64,000 bases of DNA from Selaginella moellendorffii (GCF_000143415.4 NW_003314332.1:833863-897862); one strand, 5' to 3'. Counted from the first letter of the stretch, positions 21,207 through 34,698 are shown. Numbers and translations: made by a program. Notes: generated from the sequence alone by a model not told the origin.

Positions 21207-22592
21207 CTAGTCCGACTTTGCCAATGGGGTTTTAATTAGTTTAGCCTCTATAAACCATAGAGTCTGATTTCAACATGCTCGAAACCGGGAAAGAGCTCTT
21301 CAAGATTTTTAGGGGGGGGTGGGACGAGGGGGACAAAGTAGAACTGGTACTCAAGCCCATGATGTCCGATGTCCAAGCTTCCGAAGTTCCTGGTGTGGAA
21401 CTCTGTCGACTCGGGGAGGTACACGTGCCTTCATTCCTGAACATGTGCTGCCAAATCCATATTGGTGGCTTCCACGTCCATTCTTCTTCTCCAGCCTCAC
21501 TTCTTCCTCTAAAAAACGGCCACAGCTCCTTCTCCTTTGCTATCTTCCCTTCCTCGCCTCGTTTTATCAGCGTGTCCAGGCGGGCCGCGAGTGAGACAAT
21601 CAGTCTGGACCAAACCTTTGAGATAGTTGCTCGAGCCGAGGGGTCTGTGTCCTCGAACAGCCTGGTGCAGCGAGCCTTCCATATCTCTGCTAGTGTGCAT
21701 CCCCGAAGTGCATCGAAGAGCTCCTGGTGGAGATGCGTAATGTGTGTCCGAGTTTGGTTGAGTTGATCAAAGTGTGAGGCCTTGTTGTGTCTCCACTTCC
21801 ATGCATCAGGATTCTTTGTTTTCCCTGGATGAAGCTACCCCAGAGCGCTGATTCGTATGTGATTGCAGCTCCTCCGGTTGACGTTCGTTTGAGTACCGCT
21901 GCTGCACCTTCCCATACTTCCTGTGCAGCCGGACATTCCCATAAGATGTGTCGCTGAGTTTCTGTGGCGCCACAGGTCTTGCAGGCTGTGTTCGGAAGAT
22001 GTATGGCGACCAGAGAGGGAAGACGTTCTTGTTGGGCTAGCCACATGAAGTAGCAGTTCTTAGCTGACCAGCGCCCCTTCCAGATCTTGTTGATGTAGTG
22101 TGAGTGGTTCCTGGAACGGATCTGTTGGGCCTTTGCTTTCCGGATGAGGGAGGATCGAGTCGGCACCCTGATCAGTTTGCGGCCTAGCTTGGTCTCGTAC
22201 TGGAAGAAGTCCTTGCACATGGTTCCCCTCCAATGCCACTCTGCGGGATCCCACTTGAGTTCGTCCAAGGTTTGTTGGCGGAACCAGTAGAGGCAAGCAT
22301 ACTAGTTTTCTGGGATCAAAGGATCAACGTTGGCAGTTTTTTTCTCCATTTGAATCACTCTAATCGGTTTAGCTCTGCTCATGTCGGGGAGGTCCTCGTA
22401 CTCGGGGGTAACGATGGGGTACAAACGTCCGGCCTGTCCTGCCTCGAAGACTAGTCCCGATGCCATGTTGGGGAGGGTGCATACGATCGATTCATCCACC
22501 TTCCACCAACGATGGTGCTGATCTTCTTGCAGGTTTAGTCATTCAAGGCATGCGTGTTTGGCTGCTAAAAAGGCTGTCTGGAATTTACACAT
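21207..22592 (-). mobile_element. LINE alpha-1, 3' part
   Basis: 3' end of an L1-like LINE inserted in 26S. It is cut at 22592 by transposon A and continues at 35141-35348. Its 3' terminus is ...GACAAAGTCGGACTAG. It is about 95% or more identical to alpha-3 (57678 onward). Confidence 0.85.
21241..22588 (-). pseudogene. LINE alpha-1 ORF2 C-terminal part (zinc-binding domain)
   Basis: Encodes the region downstream of RT. It includes WKGRWSAKNCYFMWLAQQERLP and the zinc-binding motif CKTCGATETQRHILWEC of the plant zf-RVT domain (known to follow RT in plant L1-type LINEs). Stop codons (for example TAG at about 22302) and a one-base deletion at about 21820 (GTTTTCCC against GTTTTTCCC in alpha-3) break the frame. 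No RNase H domain follows, so the family ends in a tryptophan-rich C-terminal tail. Confidence 0.85.
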
Positions 22593-22617
22593 AAGCTCTA
22601 TTTCGTTAAAGTGGGAT
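22593..22617 (+). repeat. Transposon A left terminal inverted repeat
   Basis: AAGCTCTATTTCGTTAAAG followed by TGGGA. It matches the inverse of 35116-35140 with one mismatch in the first 24 bases. A second GTGGGA-like block (AAAATGGGAC) follows about 25 bp inside. Confidence 0.85.
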
Positions 22618-23207
22618 TTATTCAGTAAAATGGGACTAGGTACAAATTTTCAAGTATTTGAAAATGACGTGAAATTATATGTTTTTGGTCCAGGGGCTAG
22701 ACATATCTGGGGCATGGTGACTAGCGCGGTGACTTTGTGTCCAGACTGAGTCCATCTGGTTGTATAATAAATCTCATTGTCAAGGTGAACAAGCCGAATC
22801 TGAAACTAAAGAAGAGCGATGGCATGCGCGCACACACTATTTGTTTGTTCATTGAGCGTGTGGTGAGCTTTCCAAGATGAACGTCATTCCTATTAGCCAG
22901 ACATATAACTTAATGGTGAGAACATTTAGATATTATTCAATGTTATCTTTTTCTAACGAATCTAATTGTGAAGGTGTAGCAAGAGGCATTGCTAGTCTGG
23001 AGAAGTCATTTAACTCATTTGACCCTTAGTGTATTTTCATGAAACTAAATAACATTCATATTATTAGGAATTTCTCTAGTACCTTTTTTTTACGACATAG
23101 AGTCTTGCATTTCTTTCAAAGGTGATTTAGTAAAAGGCCTGAGGGCACATGCCATTCTATTTCTCAGACTGGTATTAAGATATACTAGTGCAAAGGGCCA
23201 CATGCCA

Positions 23208-26200
23208 TCACGCCTCCTCTGATTCAGATTCGGATTGTTCACCTTGAAATAAAATACATTAGAAACTTAGTAAAGGAATATTAATGAATCTCACCTTGAA
23301 CCCGGGTTATGAATGCTCTTGCTGCATCTCTTGCATGGTCTGGCAAGGTGATGGTGGCACTCTGCTTCCGCATCCAACCATGCACAACATTATCCACTGA
23401 TATGCTCATGCTGGGATCCCTTGGATTCAGCACCCATCTCTTTTCTAGGCAATCCTTCGTATATCCGGAACTTGGCTTGAACCACTCCACAGTTACATTG
23501 AAGGAGTTAGTTTCCGCATCCTCCTCTGCATCAGTGATGCAGCGCCCCACCCATATCATTTGTTTTTTATTACTGGGTCTGACAAGCACGACCATTCCTT
23601 TGCAGACCTGTACTGGATTGAATGCTGAATCCGGCTTCTTGTTCCTCGGCCCACAATAGTGATCCTCAACATCGTTATCTGTCACTGCATTTCCAGAGGA
23701 CATTGTTCCGCTACTATCTAGTGCTCTGGGTTCTGGCCAAAAGGACTCTTCCAATTCTTCATATACAACCGGCCCATTTTGGATAGCAGATATAATCTTC
23801 TCCCAGTATTTGAGCAAAGGCTTGCACCTCTGAAAATAGGATTCTCCACCAAACACCAACCCCCTCTTCCAGAAGGCAATATGCTGTCTAATCCCGGCCA
23901 CTATACTTTCCTGGTCTTTGAGTCCATCCGGGTGCATCGGCCGTGGGGAACCCTGAGGAATCATAGGTTCCCCAGTTATGGGATCTCTCTTGAAGAGTTC
24001 AATGCCATCCACTGGCAGCCACACTGTGTCCCATTCTCTCATCTTGTACCTCATCACTGGAGCACCGTCACACATGCTGAAATGAAACTGAAGAGGCTTG
24101 GAGTGGCCAATCAGCGTTTCGGATCCGTCCCTGATGTAGCCTCTTACAAACCCCTTAAAGTCTGGAACCTCTGTCACAAGTGCAGCTTCAACAGTGCCTT
24201 TGATGCAATTTTGGAATTCATCGTAGAGTTGTGGGAGGGTGAGGACATTGGATCGCCAGAGGGACTCTGCCAGGTGACTGAACATGGCATCAACGTCTTC
24301 ATGAGTGTGCCCAACCATGACAAAGCCAAGTGTAACCGTTTCAAATATGCCTTTGGCAACAAGCATCGCCAAGTACGCGAAGACGTACATGTTTTTGTTC
24401 TCACTGCTAGCATTGTCTGTTTGGAGCAGAAGATGGGGTGGAAGGCCACATCAGCCGCAAGAACTTCCTTGAGATTCTGCTTCGTTTGGATGAGGCTGTG
24501 CATTCACCGGGCGACCAGCCTCGTCGGAATGGCATGAGGCCTCACGTGATAACCCTACAATCTGACGGCCAACATATTCACTGGGATGGCATGGGGCCCC
24601 ACGCGATACTGCAAGCCTTTGCTCCTCCTCCAGCTGAACCCTGTATGGGGTTCGATCGACAAGGGCCTTATGCAAGGGTTGGCCGTTCAGCTCAGTCTGC
24701 GCACTTTGCAGAGACCTTAAGTATTTTGCTAGGGACGCAATCATCATGTTTGCACCCCCGCCACCCCATAGAGGTACAAAGAAGTTCCCATAGTTCTGGG
24801 CACCATGCCCATGAGCGATTATGCCAAACAGAGACATAGGCAGCTGCATGGATGAAGAGATTGCCTTGGGAGCAGGATTGAGTCGAGGTAAGCACGTCTT
24901 TTTCTGGTCCATTTTGTCGTGGATGATGCAGAGGTTAGAGTCAGGTCTCTCCATGGAGAGAATCCTGTTATGATAATATGCAGTCCTGCAGCTTCTCTGC
25001 TCGATGTTGTGGTCGAGCCGCCTTCTAACCAACGTCTCTCGCTCTTGAGCGCTGCAAGAATTCTTTGACAAAGCCATTTTGATAGCAGTGCACTCGTCAC
25101 ACTTTGAAAAGCTGGAGTACTTTCCTATACTCACATCCCTGAACCTGTTGCTCCACAATCTACTAAATCTAGATTGGCTCAGCTTCCTGTAGCCATTACT
25201 CTGGAGTTCCCGATTCACATCTTCCAATATGGCCCCCTTGGTATACATGGAAGGGAGAACTCGTTGGGTGTCTCGTGTTCCATCTTCCAAGAGGCGGGTT
25301 TTATGTGGTTGCTGCTCGCTACATATCTCGACAAACCTCTTGAAGATTGCCTCTCCATATACAACATGACCCCTGGTTTTGTGCGTACTGTTGTTCCCAT
25401 GGACTGCCTGTTGAACCCTTTGTTCCTCGAACTCAGTTTTGATTCTGTAGAATGTGGTTCGAGGGACTCCATAAATGATTCTCCATGCCTTCATGCAGAC
25501 CAAACCCCTCTGGAAGACCATGCCCCCCACCTGATGTTCTGAAGCATCAACAGATGACCGTAATGCCTCATACACAAAATTGCGAGCTGCCTTCCAGGAC
25601 AATGTCTTGTATCTTGCTCTCTCCTCTTCAATAGCATCCCAATCAACATGTTGACAGCACCTCCTCTTGCAACAAGCAACTGTCGAGACCATTTGAACCT
25701 CCATCGCCATTTTCTGCCTTTTCGGTTCGTTGCTCAGATCCCTTTGGCTGCGCTGTAGGAAGGTGTACTTTCTTTTCCCATGAAGAGATGTTCTGTCATC
25801 AGTTGTAGTGGTGTTTGATTGTGAATCCTTCACATTCTCAAACACTAAATGCCTCAATTTCCACCACACAATGCTTCCAATAGTCAGACTGTTTTCTTCT
25901 GTGTCAACAACCTCTAAAATCGCAACTCCAATATCATCCCAGCCCAATTCTTGATTAGCAACTGCATCTCTTGGATCGACAACTGTGGCTAAGCCCTCAG
26001 CTACCACCTCCCCTTCGGGGTTGTTTAGAAACACCGTTGCCTGAATCCATGTAGCACGGTTCTTAAGATCCACGGAGGGAACATGCGTCGCACTTGCGCT
26101 GTCCCCAACATCTGCTTTCTTCTGCAGATTTTTCAAGGCAACAACAACATTTACCCCGACGACCATCTCTCCTCGTTCAATAGCGACCACATTCCCATCG

Positions 26201-26350
26201 AAGACAGTCTCTACTGATACAGCAGCATTGCCTTCCCCAAGCCTTTGACAGTGTATAACAAAGTTCCGATCCATAGACACAAGGGTCCCTTTTGCAACTC
26301 TCTTCCCACCATTCAAAATGTAAACCTTTTCCCCAACCCTGAAGGCCATT
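23208..26350 (-). pseudogene. DUF7869-like transposase of transposon A
   Basis: Start ATG at 26349, one base after a splice acceptor (CTTTCAG|A). About 1,000 residues: an N-terminal part of unknown fold, a Cys cluster (ACCKRRCC, ~residue 225), a helix-turn-helix-like stretch (GVPRTTFYRI, ~290), KCDEC (~415), and then the catalytic-looking core HDKMDQKKTCLPRL, the QTDNA..ENKNMYVFAYL block and GHTHEDVDAMFSHLAESL. These three blocks are characteristic of DUF7869 proteins, which I take to be RNase H-fold (DDE/D) transposases (inference). A last intron (23243-23294, 52 nt) joins a short acidic tail GEQSESESEEA. A candidate intron at 24497-24609 holds two palindromes. A TGA at 24448-24450, where B has CGA, is the main lesion; otherwise this copy is open. 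It is divergently oriented to the ParB/HAD gene. Confidence 0.75.
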
Positions 26351-27003
26351 CTGAAAGTGCAGAAAAGAAGTTAAGACCATACAAAAAATGATTGGAGAAT
26401 GGCCTAAATCATAACATACCAAATAGCATGAGGCCACATGCCATTATTCAAACATGCTATTGACACCCACGTGAAATTTCGCATTCACAAAATTGGCATG
26501 AGCCCTCCCATACGTAAATATATATAGTTGCAGCAAGGCAAAAGGAATATGGCAATAGGCTAGGAGGGCCCAAAGATGGCATGAGGCCTCATGCCATCTT
26601 GATATACACACAGCTGCAGGCAAGTAAAAACATACAGGACAATACGCTAGCCATGAAATTGCAAGGGCCCAAGATGGCATGTGGCCTCATGCCATTTCTA
26701 AATGTGGTCCTAAGCCATTCCATGGTGAACATACCAGGAAGCACAAGTGCCGAATATCAAGAGGAAGCAGTAGCCACACCAAAGACAGTGCCGCTCGCAA
26801 CACCGCAACTACTCGTAGCGCCGCTCGCAACACCGCAACTGCTCGTAGCGCCGCTCGCACAAACTACCACTCGCATAAACTGCTGCTCGCAATGGCGCTC
26901 GCAATGCCGCAACCGCTCTTAGACGCATAAACCACAGCTCACAACGCCGCTTACACAAGCAGCGCTCACTGCGCTTAGTGGAACCAAGAACACGGCGCAC
27001 AAA
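26351..27003 (-). other. 5' leader and intron(s) of the transposase gene, with 30-bp tandem repeats
   Basis: Upstream of the ATG a donor (CCTG|GTATGTTC, at 26734) and the acceptor at 26351 define about 384 nt of intron holding three palindromes (26424-26446, 26575-26598, 26672-26697). The exon above it is GC-rich and contains about 2.5 tandem copies of a 30-bp unit (GCCGCTCGCAACACCGCAAC...) at 26790-26870. It has no long conserved frame and I read it as 5' UTR. Confidence 0.5.
26575..26598. repeat. Type example of the A/B palindrome
   Basis: A perfect 24-bp palindrome whose half is GATGGCATGAGG. Degenerate copies with consensus half ATGGCRTGNGGCC occur in A near 22819, 23147, 23200, 24530, 24584, 26424, 26672, 27288, 28207, 28991, 29070, 29128, 31842, 33581, 33655, 34732 and 35023, and at the corresponding sites in B. 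I did not see it outside A and B. Confidence 0.85.
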
Positions 27004-28600
27004 AATGATAGACCTAGGAATGAGTTCGAGAATTCAAAAATAACACACGCTTGAACGTCACATCAAATCCTCTGACAAACAAGATCTTATGACTCCTCTG
27101 ACAAATTTCAAACTGAGTAGCTTCTAGACTTTGCTATCGGAGGTTGAACTTTGTCACATCATGTCCTTGCCTCGATCCAACTGTGCCATGTCAGTGATTC
27201 GAACTTTGCCATGCCATGTTAACGATCCGCGCCAAGATTATTCGCCGTGTAAAGGAATAATTATGCTGTGTGTGTATGTCCATTTATGGCAATATAAGGC
27301 CACACACCATTCAAAGAATAATGCTAGTCGAGCATTTTTTGGTGCATTTTTGGGTTCAAAATTGCATGAGCCCACACGCTATAAAGTTTACCTGTACCAA
27401 AAATAGAAACAGCTTTATTTACTTGGGAATTCAAGTGGTTGAGGCATTTTTAAACTTACAAACACATGCCCTACTTACATTCATTTGGTTGCTTAAAATT
27501 CAAAAATATTATAAACCTTTCTTTTTGCATTTTCAATGTTTTCAATTATGGTTTTTGATTTTCGCAGAACCAGCCTAGTAATCTATTTGCATCCCGTCAT
27601 GTTTATAGCTAGCTTTCGTTTGTCCCCTTCGCTAGCCTGAGATACATCTGCTCGGCATCTGCCTCTTATAGCATTTGCCCAGAAAGGGCATCTTTCTTCA
27701 CGCAGCATTTGCCACATGTTTAGGGTTTAGGGTTTAGCAATTCAGTAGCTTGATAAACATGCAAATACAGAACTTGATGCAAAATCCTTTGATATGTCAC
27801 AATGCCCCTAGGACCATAAACACATTTCAATAGAGAGGGTCCTTTCATTTTATAACTCCTTACGTAGATCTTGGTGAAACTAGAGTTAGTGAAGTTAGTT
27901 TCTTGTGATCCCGCATCTGATTGTGATGTCCCTTTGCAGTGTCGATGGAAAGGTCAATGCACACCAAACTGTAGAATCTTGGAGCAAAATAACGGTCAAA
28001 TCTATGGCAAATGCCCCTGAAACATTGTAAGGCTCGTGTGGTCTCATGTGGTGTCCGATCGAGATGCTTCTTTGCAGGGTCATCAAGAAGGACATTGTAT
28101 ACCATTCTGTAAAATCTAGTTGCGATCTAACGGTTGGATCTCCAGGAAACTCAAAACAATCTCGCGCGTGTCAGAATATTCTAGGAATATACTCCTATGT
28201 GCTCCTGAAAATGGCATGCGGCCCCACGCCATTCAAGAGATAACGCCAGATGACGCCGAGCATTTTTTGGTGCATTTTTTGGGATCAAAATTGCATGAGC
28301 CCACATGCTTGAACGTCACATCAAATCCTCTGACAATTTATTTAGCTGAACATCTGGCATTTTTGGAAATACAAGATGCTTTGGAATATCCAATCATGCA
28401 TGGTATAAATATAGCGAGGGTATTAAATGATATCCCAATCATGATCTTTCTTTTGGATTTCGCGTGCATGCAGTCCGAGGAATGATGACGTTGCGGATTT
28501 CTTTTGGATTTCACGCATGCGCGCGTCGATCCAGAAATTAATGGTGGCGCCCAAGTCCGAGAAATGATGACGTGGCGGGATTACCAACCGTCGTGACATT
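27004..28600. promoter_or_regulatory. Spacer between the divergent genes of transposon A
   Basis: About 1.6 kb with no coding signal, between the two gene starts and therefore the likely bidirectional promoter region. It contains palindromes at about 27288 and 28207, a short telomere-like TTTAGGG pair at 27717-27735, and two copies of AATGATGACGT(T/G)GCGG (about 28481 and 28563) with an ACGT core like bZIP sites. B carries the same at 42510-44400. Confidence 0.45.
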
Positions 28601-28965
28601 TCGCGCGTGTGAGGTTAGGTTTTGCATTTTGCTTCGTACTCGCGCTCGCATCGCGCTCCCACTCGCGCTCCCACTTCTCTACAGGTTTCTCGTGTGCATC
28701 GGCGTCCACTCGCGCTTGCATCACACTCGCGCTCGCATCGCGCTCGTGTGCATCGGCGTCCACTTCAAGACACACCCAGTTTGTAACTTCGCCGCCAACT
28801 CCGCCGCCCACTCCGCCACCCACACGCAGCCCACTTGGCGTCCCGGGAGATTTCAGCGCCACTCTCCAACTGTAAGTGGCAGAGTAGCCTTGCTGCTATG
28901 ATCCGCTGCACACACAGTGCACATTCGCCAGCGAGTCCGGTTGTCACGCCTCCATTCGGCTTCAA

Positions 28966-31900
28966 ATGGTAAGTCTTTTAGGCCAAGTAGAAAATGGCAT
29001 GAGGCCACATGCCATTCAGTAGCAACATTAGCATGCACCGATTGGGCTCTCGAGTGCAGTCCGGTTACAGATGGCGTGTAGCCTCACGCCATCTTAGGAT
29101 GCAGCCTCAAGACATCTGATGCAGTGGTGAATGGCGTGTGGCCTCACGTTATTTCCAGCTACTAGCTTTTCATCTGTCAGCTCTAATTGTTGTGCATTTC
29201 TGAACAGGCGAGGAATTGCGTTCTTCTTCCAGCCACTGTCAATGTGGATGCAGAGAAGGGGGAGGAGCTCACCAGTTGGACTTTCGGGATGGAAGGCGAG
29301 GATCTAAGGCTGTACAACACAGATGGTGGGAGAAAAGAATGCATGGGGATCCTCATCCAAGTGACAGACACTCCATGCAGTTCCATGCAAGAATATGGAC
29401 TGGCACTTGTGGTAGAGACAGCGTCTGCCTTCAAGATCCACCTTGCACATCCTAGCGGCTTTCCGGAGGGGGGCAGCGGCTATGAGGAATTCCTAGAGGG
29501 AGCTAGGGAGAGGTTGTCCAGGAGGCCCACAATTTCAAAGACGCTGCGGGTCTATGAAGATCACATGGAATCCACGGACCTCACCTACGGCGATGTTCAA
29601 AAACTATATTCCAGAGGCAGCAAAAATCGTCGCAGATAATAGTACTTGTTACTATTCCAACAAAGTATATACAATCGACGTGAGCCGTATCGACATCCAA
29701 AGCAAATACAACCACAGGCTAGTATCTGATGAGTGGGTGGAGAAACTGAAGCAGAAGATGCTGGCAAGTCCAGTAACACCCGACATCGCAGACGTGATCC
29801 CCTACTACCGAACAATGAAGGGCGAGACGAGGTTTCCAGACTTGATCAATAGGAAGGTGTTGGACGATCAGAACATCCGGTTCTATGCCGTCTCCGGGCA
29901 GCATTCTGTGAGACACAAAATCCCTAGGCCCCAAAGTGGAGCCGGAAGGGAGCCACATGGTAGTAAAACGTTTGGACCGTAAGCTCCGACTTGAAAAGTC
30001 AAGAGCAGGAGTGGAACTCCCAACGAAGTGCTCGAGGAACGAGCACGAAGCGAGCAAAAGGCGAGGCTCCAAAAAGGGACCCAAAAGGACCAACACATGA
30101 CACGTGGGAGTGTCCGAGATGGACCCGAGTTGGAGTCCGAAGTGGAGTCCGAGATGGACCCAAGTTGGAGTCCGAAGTGGAGTCCGAGATGGACCTGAGA
30201 TGGAGTCCGAGATGGAGTCCGAAGTGGAGTCCGAGGTGGACCCGAGATGGACCTGAGTTGGAGTCCAAAGTGGAGTCCGAGATGGACCCGAGATGGAGTC
30301 CGAGATGGAGTCCGAGATGGAGTCCGAGGTGGACCCGAGAGGGACCCGAAATGGAGTCCGAGATGGAGTCCGAGATGGAGTCCGAGATGGAGTCCGAAGT
30401 CGAGACCGAGACCGGGACCGAGACCGGGACCGAGACCGAGACCGAGACTGAGATCGGGACCGAGACCGAGACCAAGGCCGAGGCCGAGACCGAGCCCGAG
30501 CCCGAGTCCGAGTCCGAATCCGAGTCCGAGTCCGAGTCCGAGTCCGAGTCCGGAGCCTGAGAGGGTGAAAGCCCAAAGCGTTCGTCTCCCAGACCCTGGG
30601 GGGTTTGGTGAGCTCCAAAAGTATAGTAGGGGGGAGGACTGCAGTGGAGCCAGTTTGGCCAGGAAAGGCCAGTTTGGCCCAGGAAGGCCAAACCCAGTGT
30701 TGGGTGATGAACTGACCACTGGGAAGTCCAAGACTAGAGTGAATACGGACCGACAAGCGGGGTAGCTTGGTGAAGTGTTCAAGAGCCGGCTCTGGTTCCC
30801 CCGGGAGATCGACTGGCCGATGCTCCCAGTCCAAGTGTGGGTGGCACTACCTACTTGGATACCTGGTGTGGCTCAACGGAACCCGCTCTAAGCCCATGGC
30901 TAGAGCACCCAAAGGCAGAAGGCGAGGAGAGTACCCAGGTGGCTCGCGTAAGGCCACGGTGTTCCGAAATGTTGTCCCAAAGGCCCAGACTGTGGAAAGG
31001 AAGAGGAGAAGTCCTCTGGGGTAGTGACCAAGGACACAGTCACACAGTGAGGAAGTCCTAGAGGATAGTGGGACTTAGTGGTCGGGCCGGTGGGCCTCGA
31101 TCCAGTGGCAGTGTTGGCGAATACAGCCAAGGACAGAAAGGGACTTGGTGGGGACCGGAATAGAGATATTGGGGAAGGCTATTCCCCATGTCTGTAGGCA
31201 TCCTAAGGATGTTAAGGAGTGGATCTGGGATGATCACTCATGGATGGATGACCCAGTCTTTGAGAGACGGGATTGGAATGTAGGTGGTGTTGGACCACCA
31301 GTGTGACCGAGGTAAATGGGCATGGCCTTAGCGTAACGGGCCGATATGTCGGTGATACCTTGGGGTGTCGATCATGGGATCAGACACGTGGAGCACTTGG
31401 ACCAAGTGCTAAGGTTGAGTGGCATGGATGCCATTCTCGGGGCTAGCAAGCCCCAAGTCCTGAGTTGGGCTTATGGAGGTTGTGAATGAGACTCCTCCAA
31501 GTGGTCGGAGGTGTGGTTAAGTGACTAAAGTAGAATGGAAAAATTAGTCGCTTACACATTCTAGCTTGGCGATGCAAGAGATAGTTGTGGATATTATGGT
31601 GGGCGAGGAGGTGAAGAAAGTCTTCAAGACAAGAGTTGTCCACCTGATAAAAGGCAACTTGCCCCTCCGATCTATCATATCCATCTCCCACACGCAGAAT
31701 GTCAAGCAAGAAATGTGCTACAAATCGGGTCTGCACAAGATATTGGCACGAACACGGAAGCTCTGGGTTCAACTGAAGAAGCCACAAAAACCAGGACAAG
31801 GACGTGCACTAGCAACTAGCGCCTGGCAGGTAAGCCTCGTTGCATGTGGCATAGCATGTGTCCTCACGCCATTTCCATTGCAGGAATTCTCGAGTCTTCT

Positions 31901-34698
31901 CTCGAAAACACTGGGGGTCAATGACACACTCAGCATCCATAACATTCTACTCATGACAAAAGTTATTTTTGACAAATGGGTAGATGTGCTGAGGAGGTAC
32001 CATGACGGGGAGTTGCCAAACTCAATGGGTGTGGAGGACGGCCGGAAGCCCAATGATTTGAAGCTCAACGCCTTGCGTTTCTCGCGGTCTCTAGACGACG
32101 ACGACCTTCTGACAGTGGCTAATGCTCTTCTACGTGGTGAGGTTGTCTTCAACAAGACCAAAATGACTCCCGGCCATATTGTGACATACGAGGACTTGTG
32201 CACGACTCTGAGAGCTCGTGTGCTATTGAAGGATTGGATCTTCGAGCAAGTGGCCGTGGAGAGGGTGAGCATCGACACCACGCAAGAGATGATGGAAGCG
32301 CTGGAGTTGTCAAATGAAGACATCGACGAGTACGTGAAGGGGGCCCCCAAGTTCATCGATCTGCTGCGGGATGCCACGAAAAGTAAAGCTGAGAAGTTGG
32401 ATCAGTATCCAAATTTCATTAAGATTGATGTCGACCGCCGACTTCAGAAACAGCTCGACCCCACAGCAAAGGCCTATCGAGAACCTTACCGGGTATACGT
32501 GAATTCGGATGAGGATCAAAGGTGGAGGAGCATCGTTTCCCGCGGAGATGAGCAGGTCAAGAACATCTTTTGTGTGATGGACTTCACAAACGAGGAGATC
32601 ACTCATGCAGACGAAGTCAGCTCCATTACTGACTTAATGGTGGGATTTGCGGAGGTGGAATCTTCAGTCCACTATATGATCTACGACTCCGAATCCTATC
32701 ACAAGTTCTGGAAGGCCTTGAACGAGGTGAAGGCTCGGTTGAAAGGCAAGGAGATGCGGGAGATCCATGGGATAATGGCTAAGAAGAAGATACCGACGAA
32801 TGTCCGCATCTTCACACTCGCCCTTGTTATTGGTCCTGCAGCAGAGTGGGACTGGAGTGACTTCCCAACTTCGTTCGACAAGGCCAATCGAATTGATCTG
32901 AGGGAGGTCAATTTACCCGTGCCTGAGGAACTGAAGACGGCTATGGAGCTTTCGAATCCAAAGAAAGCTCCAGGTGCAGCATGGGAAATGCTCAGCTGGG
33001 TCTTCAACGCAATAGCGGGTGGGTCACCTGCTTTCGACTCCAAGGGCAAATGCGTTGTCGAGTACAACTGTGGCGGACTATTCTTTCGAGCCGCACTACT
33101 CAAGGGTGTCCCGTGTGTTGCGGTGACAAACTCCATTGAAGAGGTGACTTCAATGGAGCATATAATTACAGTTGCCAAAGAAAAACAGTATCTTCTTTGC
33201 GAACCTGGTGAGTACACACTTTAAGTTTAAATGGGAGATATTTGGACATGCATATGGATCCGCCAGTGGACTCTACTTGCCTGCAAGAGTCATCAGAGCT
33301 GGTGGAGGCTACTATCCATATCAACGCCAAGCAAGCTGACCACGCTCCACTTGATGCTGCCCATACCACTGAGTCAATCTTGTCCACGTATCCAACTGAC
33401 GGTGACCAGGCGCCATTGGACCCACATGAGGCCGCCCCAGCCGCCGAGCCAGTCGTATCCTCATTTCCAACGGACTCAACGTGTGCCCAATCGTCTGACT
33501 ACGCGCCGTTGGAACCTCCCTACACCGCCCCTGCTGCCTGTTCGGTCATGTCCACTTTGCCAACGGAGGCACCAGCTGAAATGGCGTGTGATCACACGCC
33601 ATCGGAACCACCCCATGCCACTGTTGAGCCAGTTGTACCAGAGTCTACAGCTGAAATGGCATGTGCCCACACGCCATCAGATGCGATTGACCCCACATTG
33701 CAGAGGAGAGTATTTCCGCCCTTCACGTTTCCTGGACCAAAACCCTCTCAACGACCATCGGGAGCAACATTCGCTAATATTGTAGATGGTAAAATTGACT
33801 TGTACCATTTTTTATGCTGACGCATTTCATTTCAGAGTCACGGCGAAGGTACTGTATCGTTTTTGATCTGAACGGTGTCCTTTTCTCCCATGAGCGTGGC
33901 TCGTCCTCGAATGTCATTGCACCCTCCAAAGCCTGCGGTCGCAAGTTGGTCAAAAGAGACAGATTCACATTAATCACACGGGAGAAACTGTAGGATCTAA
34001 TAATGACCATGCGACACTTAAAACAGAGGGCCGGGTTCAATTTGCAATTGGGAGTTTGGACATCCATGATGCTCCACAATGCATTAACGTTGCTACAGAT
34101 GATGCACAATTAGACACGAGTAATATTACCATTTGACTTTCTCCTAACGCAGGAGGATTGCTTGACTATGGTCCATGTGAGGGGTAGCAAGCCCATCTTC
34201 GTCAAGCCAGAGGCTGTAGTGATGAACCGGACTGCTAGCTCAAGTGAAATCCTCATCATCGATGACTCGCCAATTAAAACTGTAGCGAACATGCACACAT
34301 ATGCAGTGCACCCCATCTCTTGCAGTATGGAAACTAGGGAGAAGAAACCGTATGTTCTGGGGGACCTTGCAAAACGGCTTGGAGCGATGGTGATAGAGAA
34401 CCGGCCAGTCCAGGAGGTGGCTGTAGAAATCAATCAAATGGCAGATGGAACGGTATATCAGAAGCCATTTGATCGGACAGACACCAGTCATCATTTATGG
34501 CATGTATATTGTCTAGCCAAGCACTATCCGCATCTCCATAATCTGCTCAACCGGATGGGTTCTTCGACCACTGAACATGAGCGTGGACGTATTAGAGAAG
34601 AGATGGCATTACTATTGGGTTTAAATCCTGATAGTGTGGAGAGTGATGAAATTCCAAGATTATTGTATAGGCGTTGGAGGCAAAAAATAACAGTCTGA
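28966..34698 (+). pseudogene. ParB/HAD multidomain gene of transposon A (broken copy)
   Basis: The proposed ATG (28966-28968) ends the first exon; intron 28969-29207 carries three palindromes; the main frame resumes at 29208 (ARNCVLLPATVNV). Compared with copy B it has a 215-bp frame-breaking deletion at about 29612, a solo LTR at 29907-31556, a 1.27-kb deletion at about 33232 that removes several exons, and stops in the HAD domain (about 33993 and 34111). From 31562 to 33224 it is the better-preserved copy: the frame WVDVLRRYHDGELPNSMG runs on where B has a TGA. The 54-nt intron 31830-31883 is in frame here and has no stop. The C-terminal HAD end (34162-34698) remains open. Confidence 0.7.
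29907..31556 (+). mobile_element. Solo LTR of the LARD/Ty3 family inside the ParB/HAD gene
   Basis: 1,650 bp from TGTGAGACACAAAATCCC to AGTCGCTTACA, flanked by the 5-bp duplication CATTC (29902-29906 and 31557-31561). The intact site is visible in copy B at 45980-45984. No internal region is present, so LTR-LTR recombination probably removed it. It is somewhat diverged from the 18S LARD LTRs. Confidence 0.95.

Noticed and set aside
27717-27737. Interstitial telomere repeats
   Set aside because: Only two to three TTTAGGG-like units (also at 43225-43245); too short to mean a telomere or fusion. The AAACCCTAACGTTAGGGTTT palindrome at about 19703 is likewise a single unit.
28572-28901. Coding exon encoding SRSHSR or PTPPPTPP peptides at 28572-28901 and 44393-44947
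   Set aside because: Low-complexity CGCTC/CACTC repeats; the downstream gene can start with an ATG at the end of this segment, so it reads as 5' UTR.
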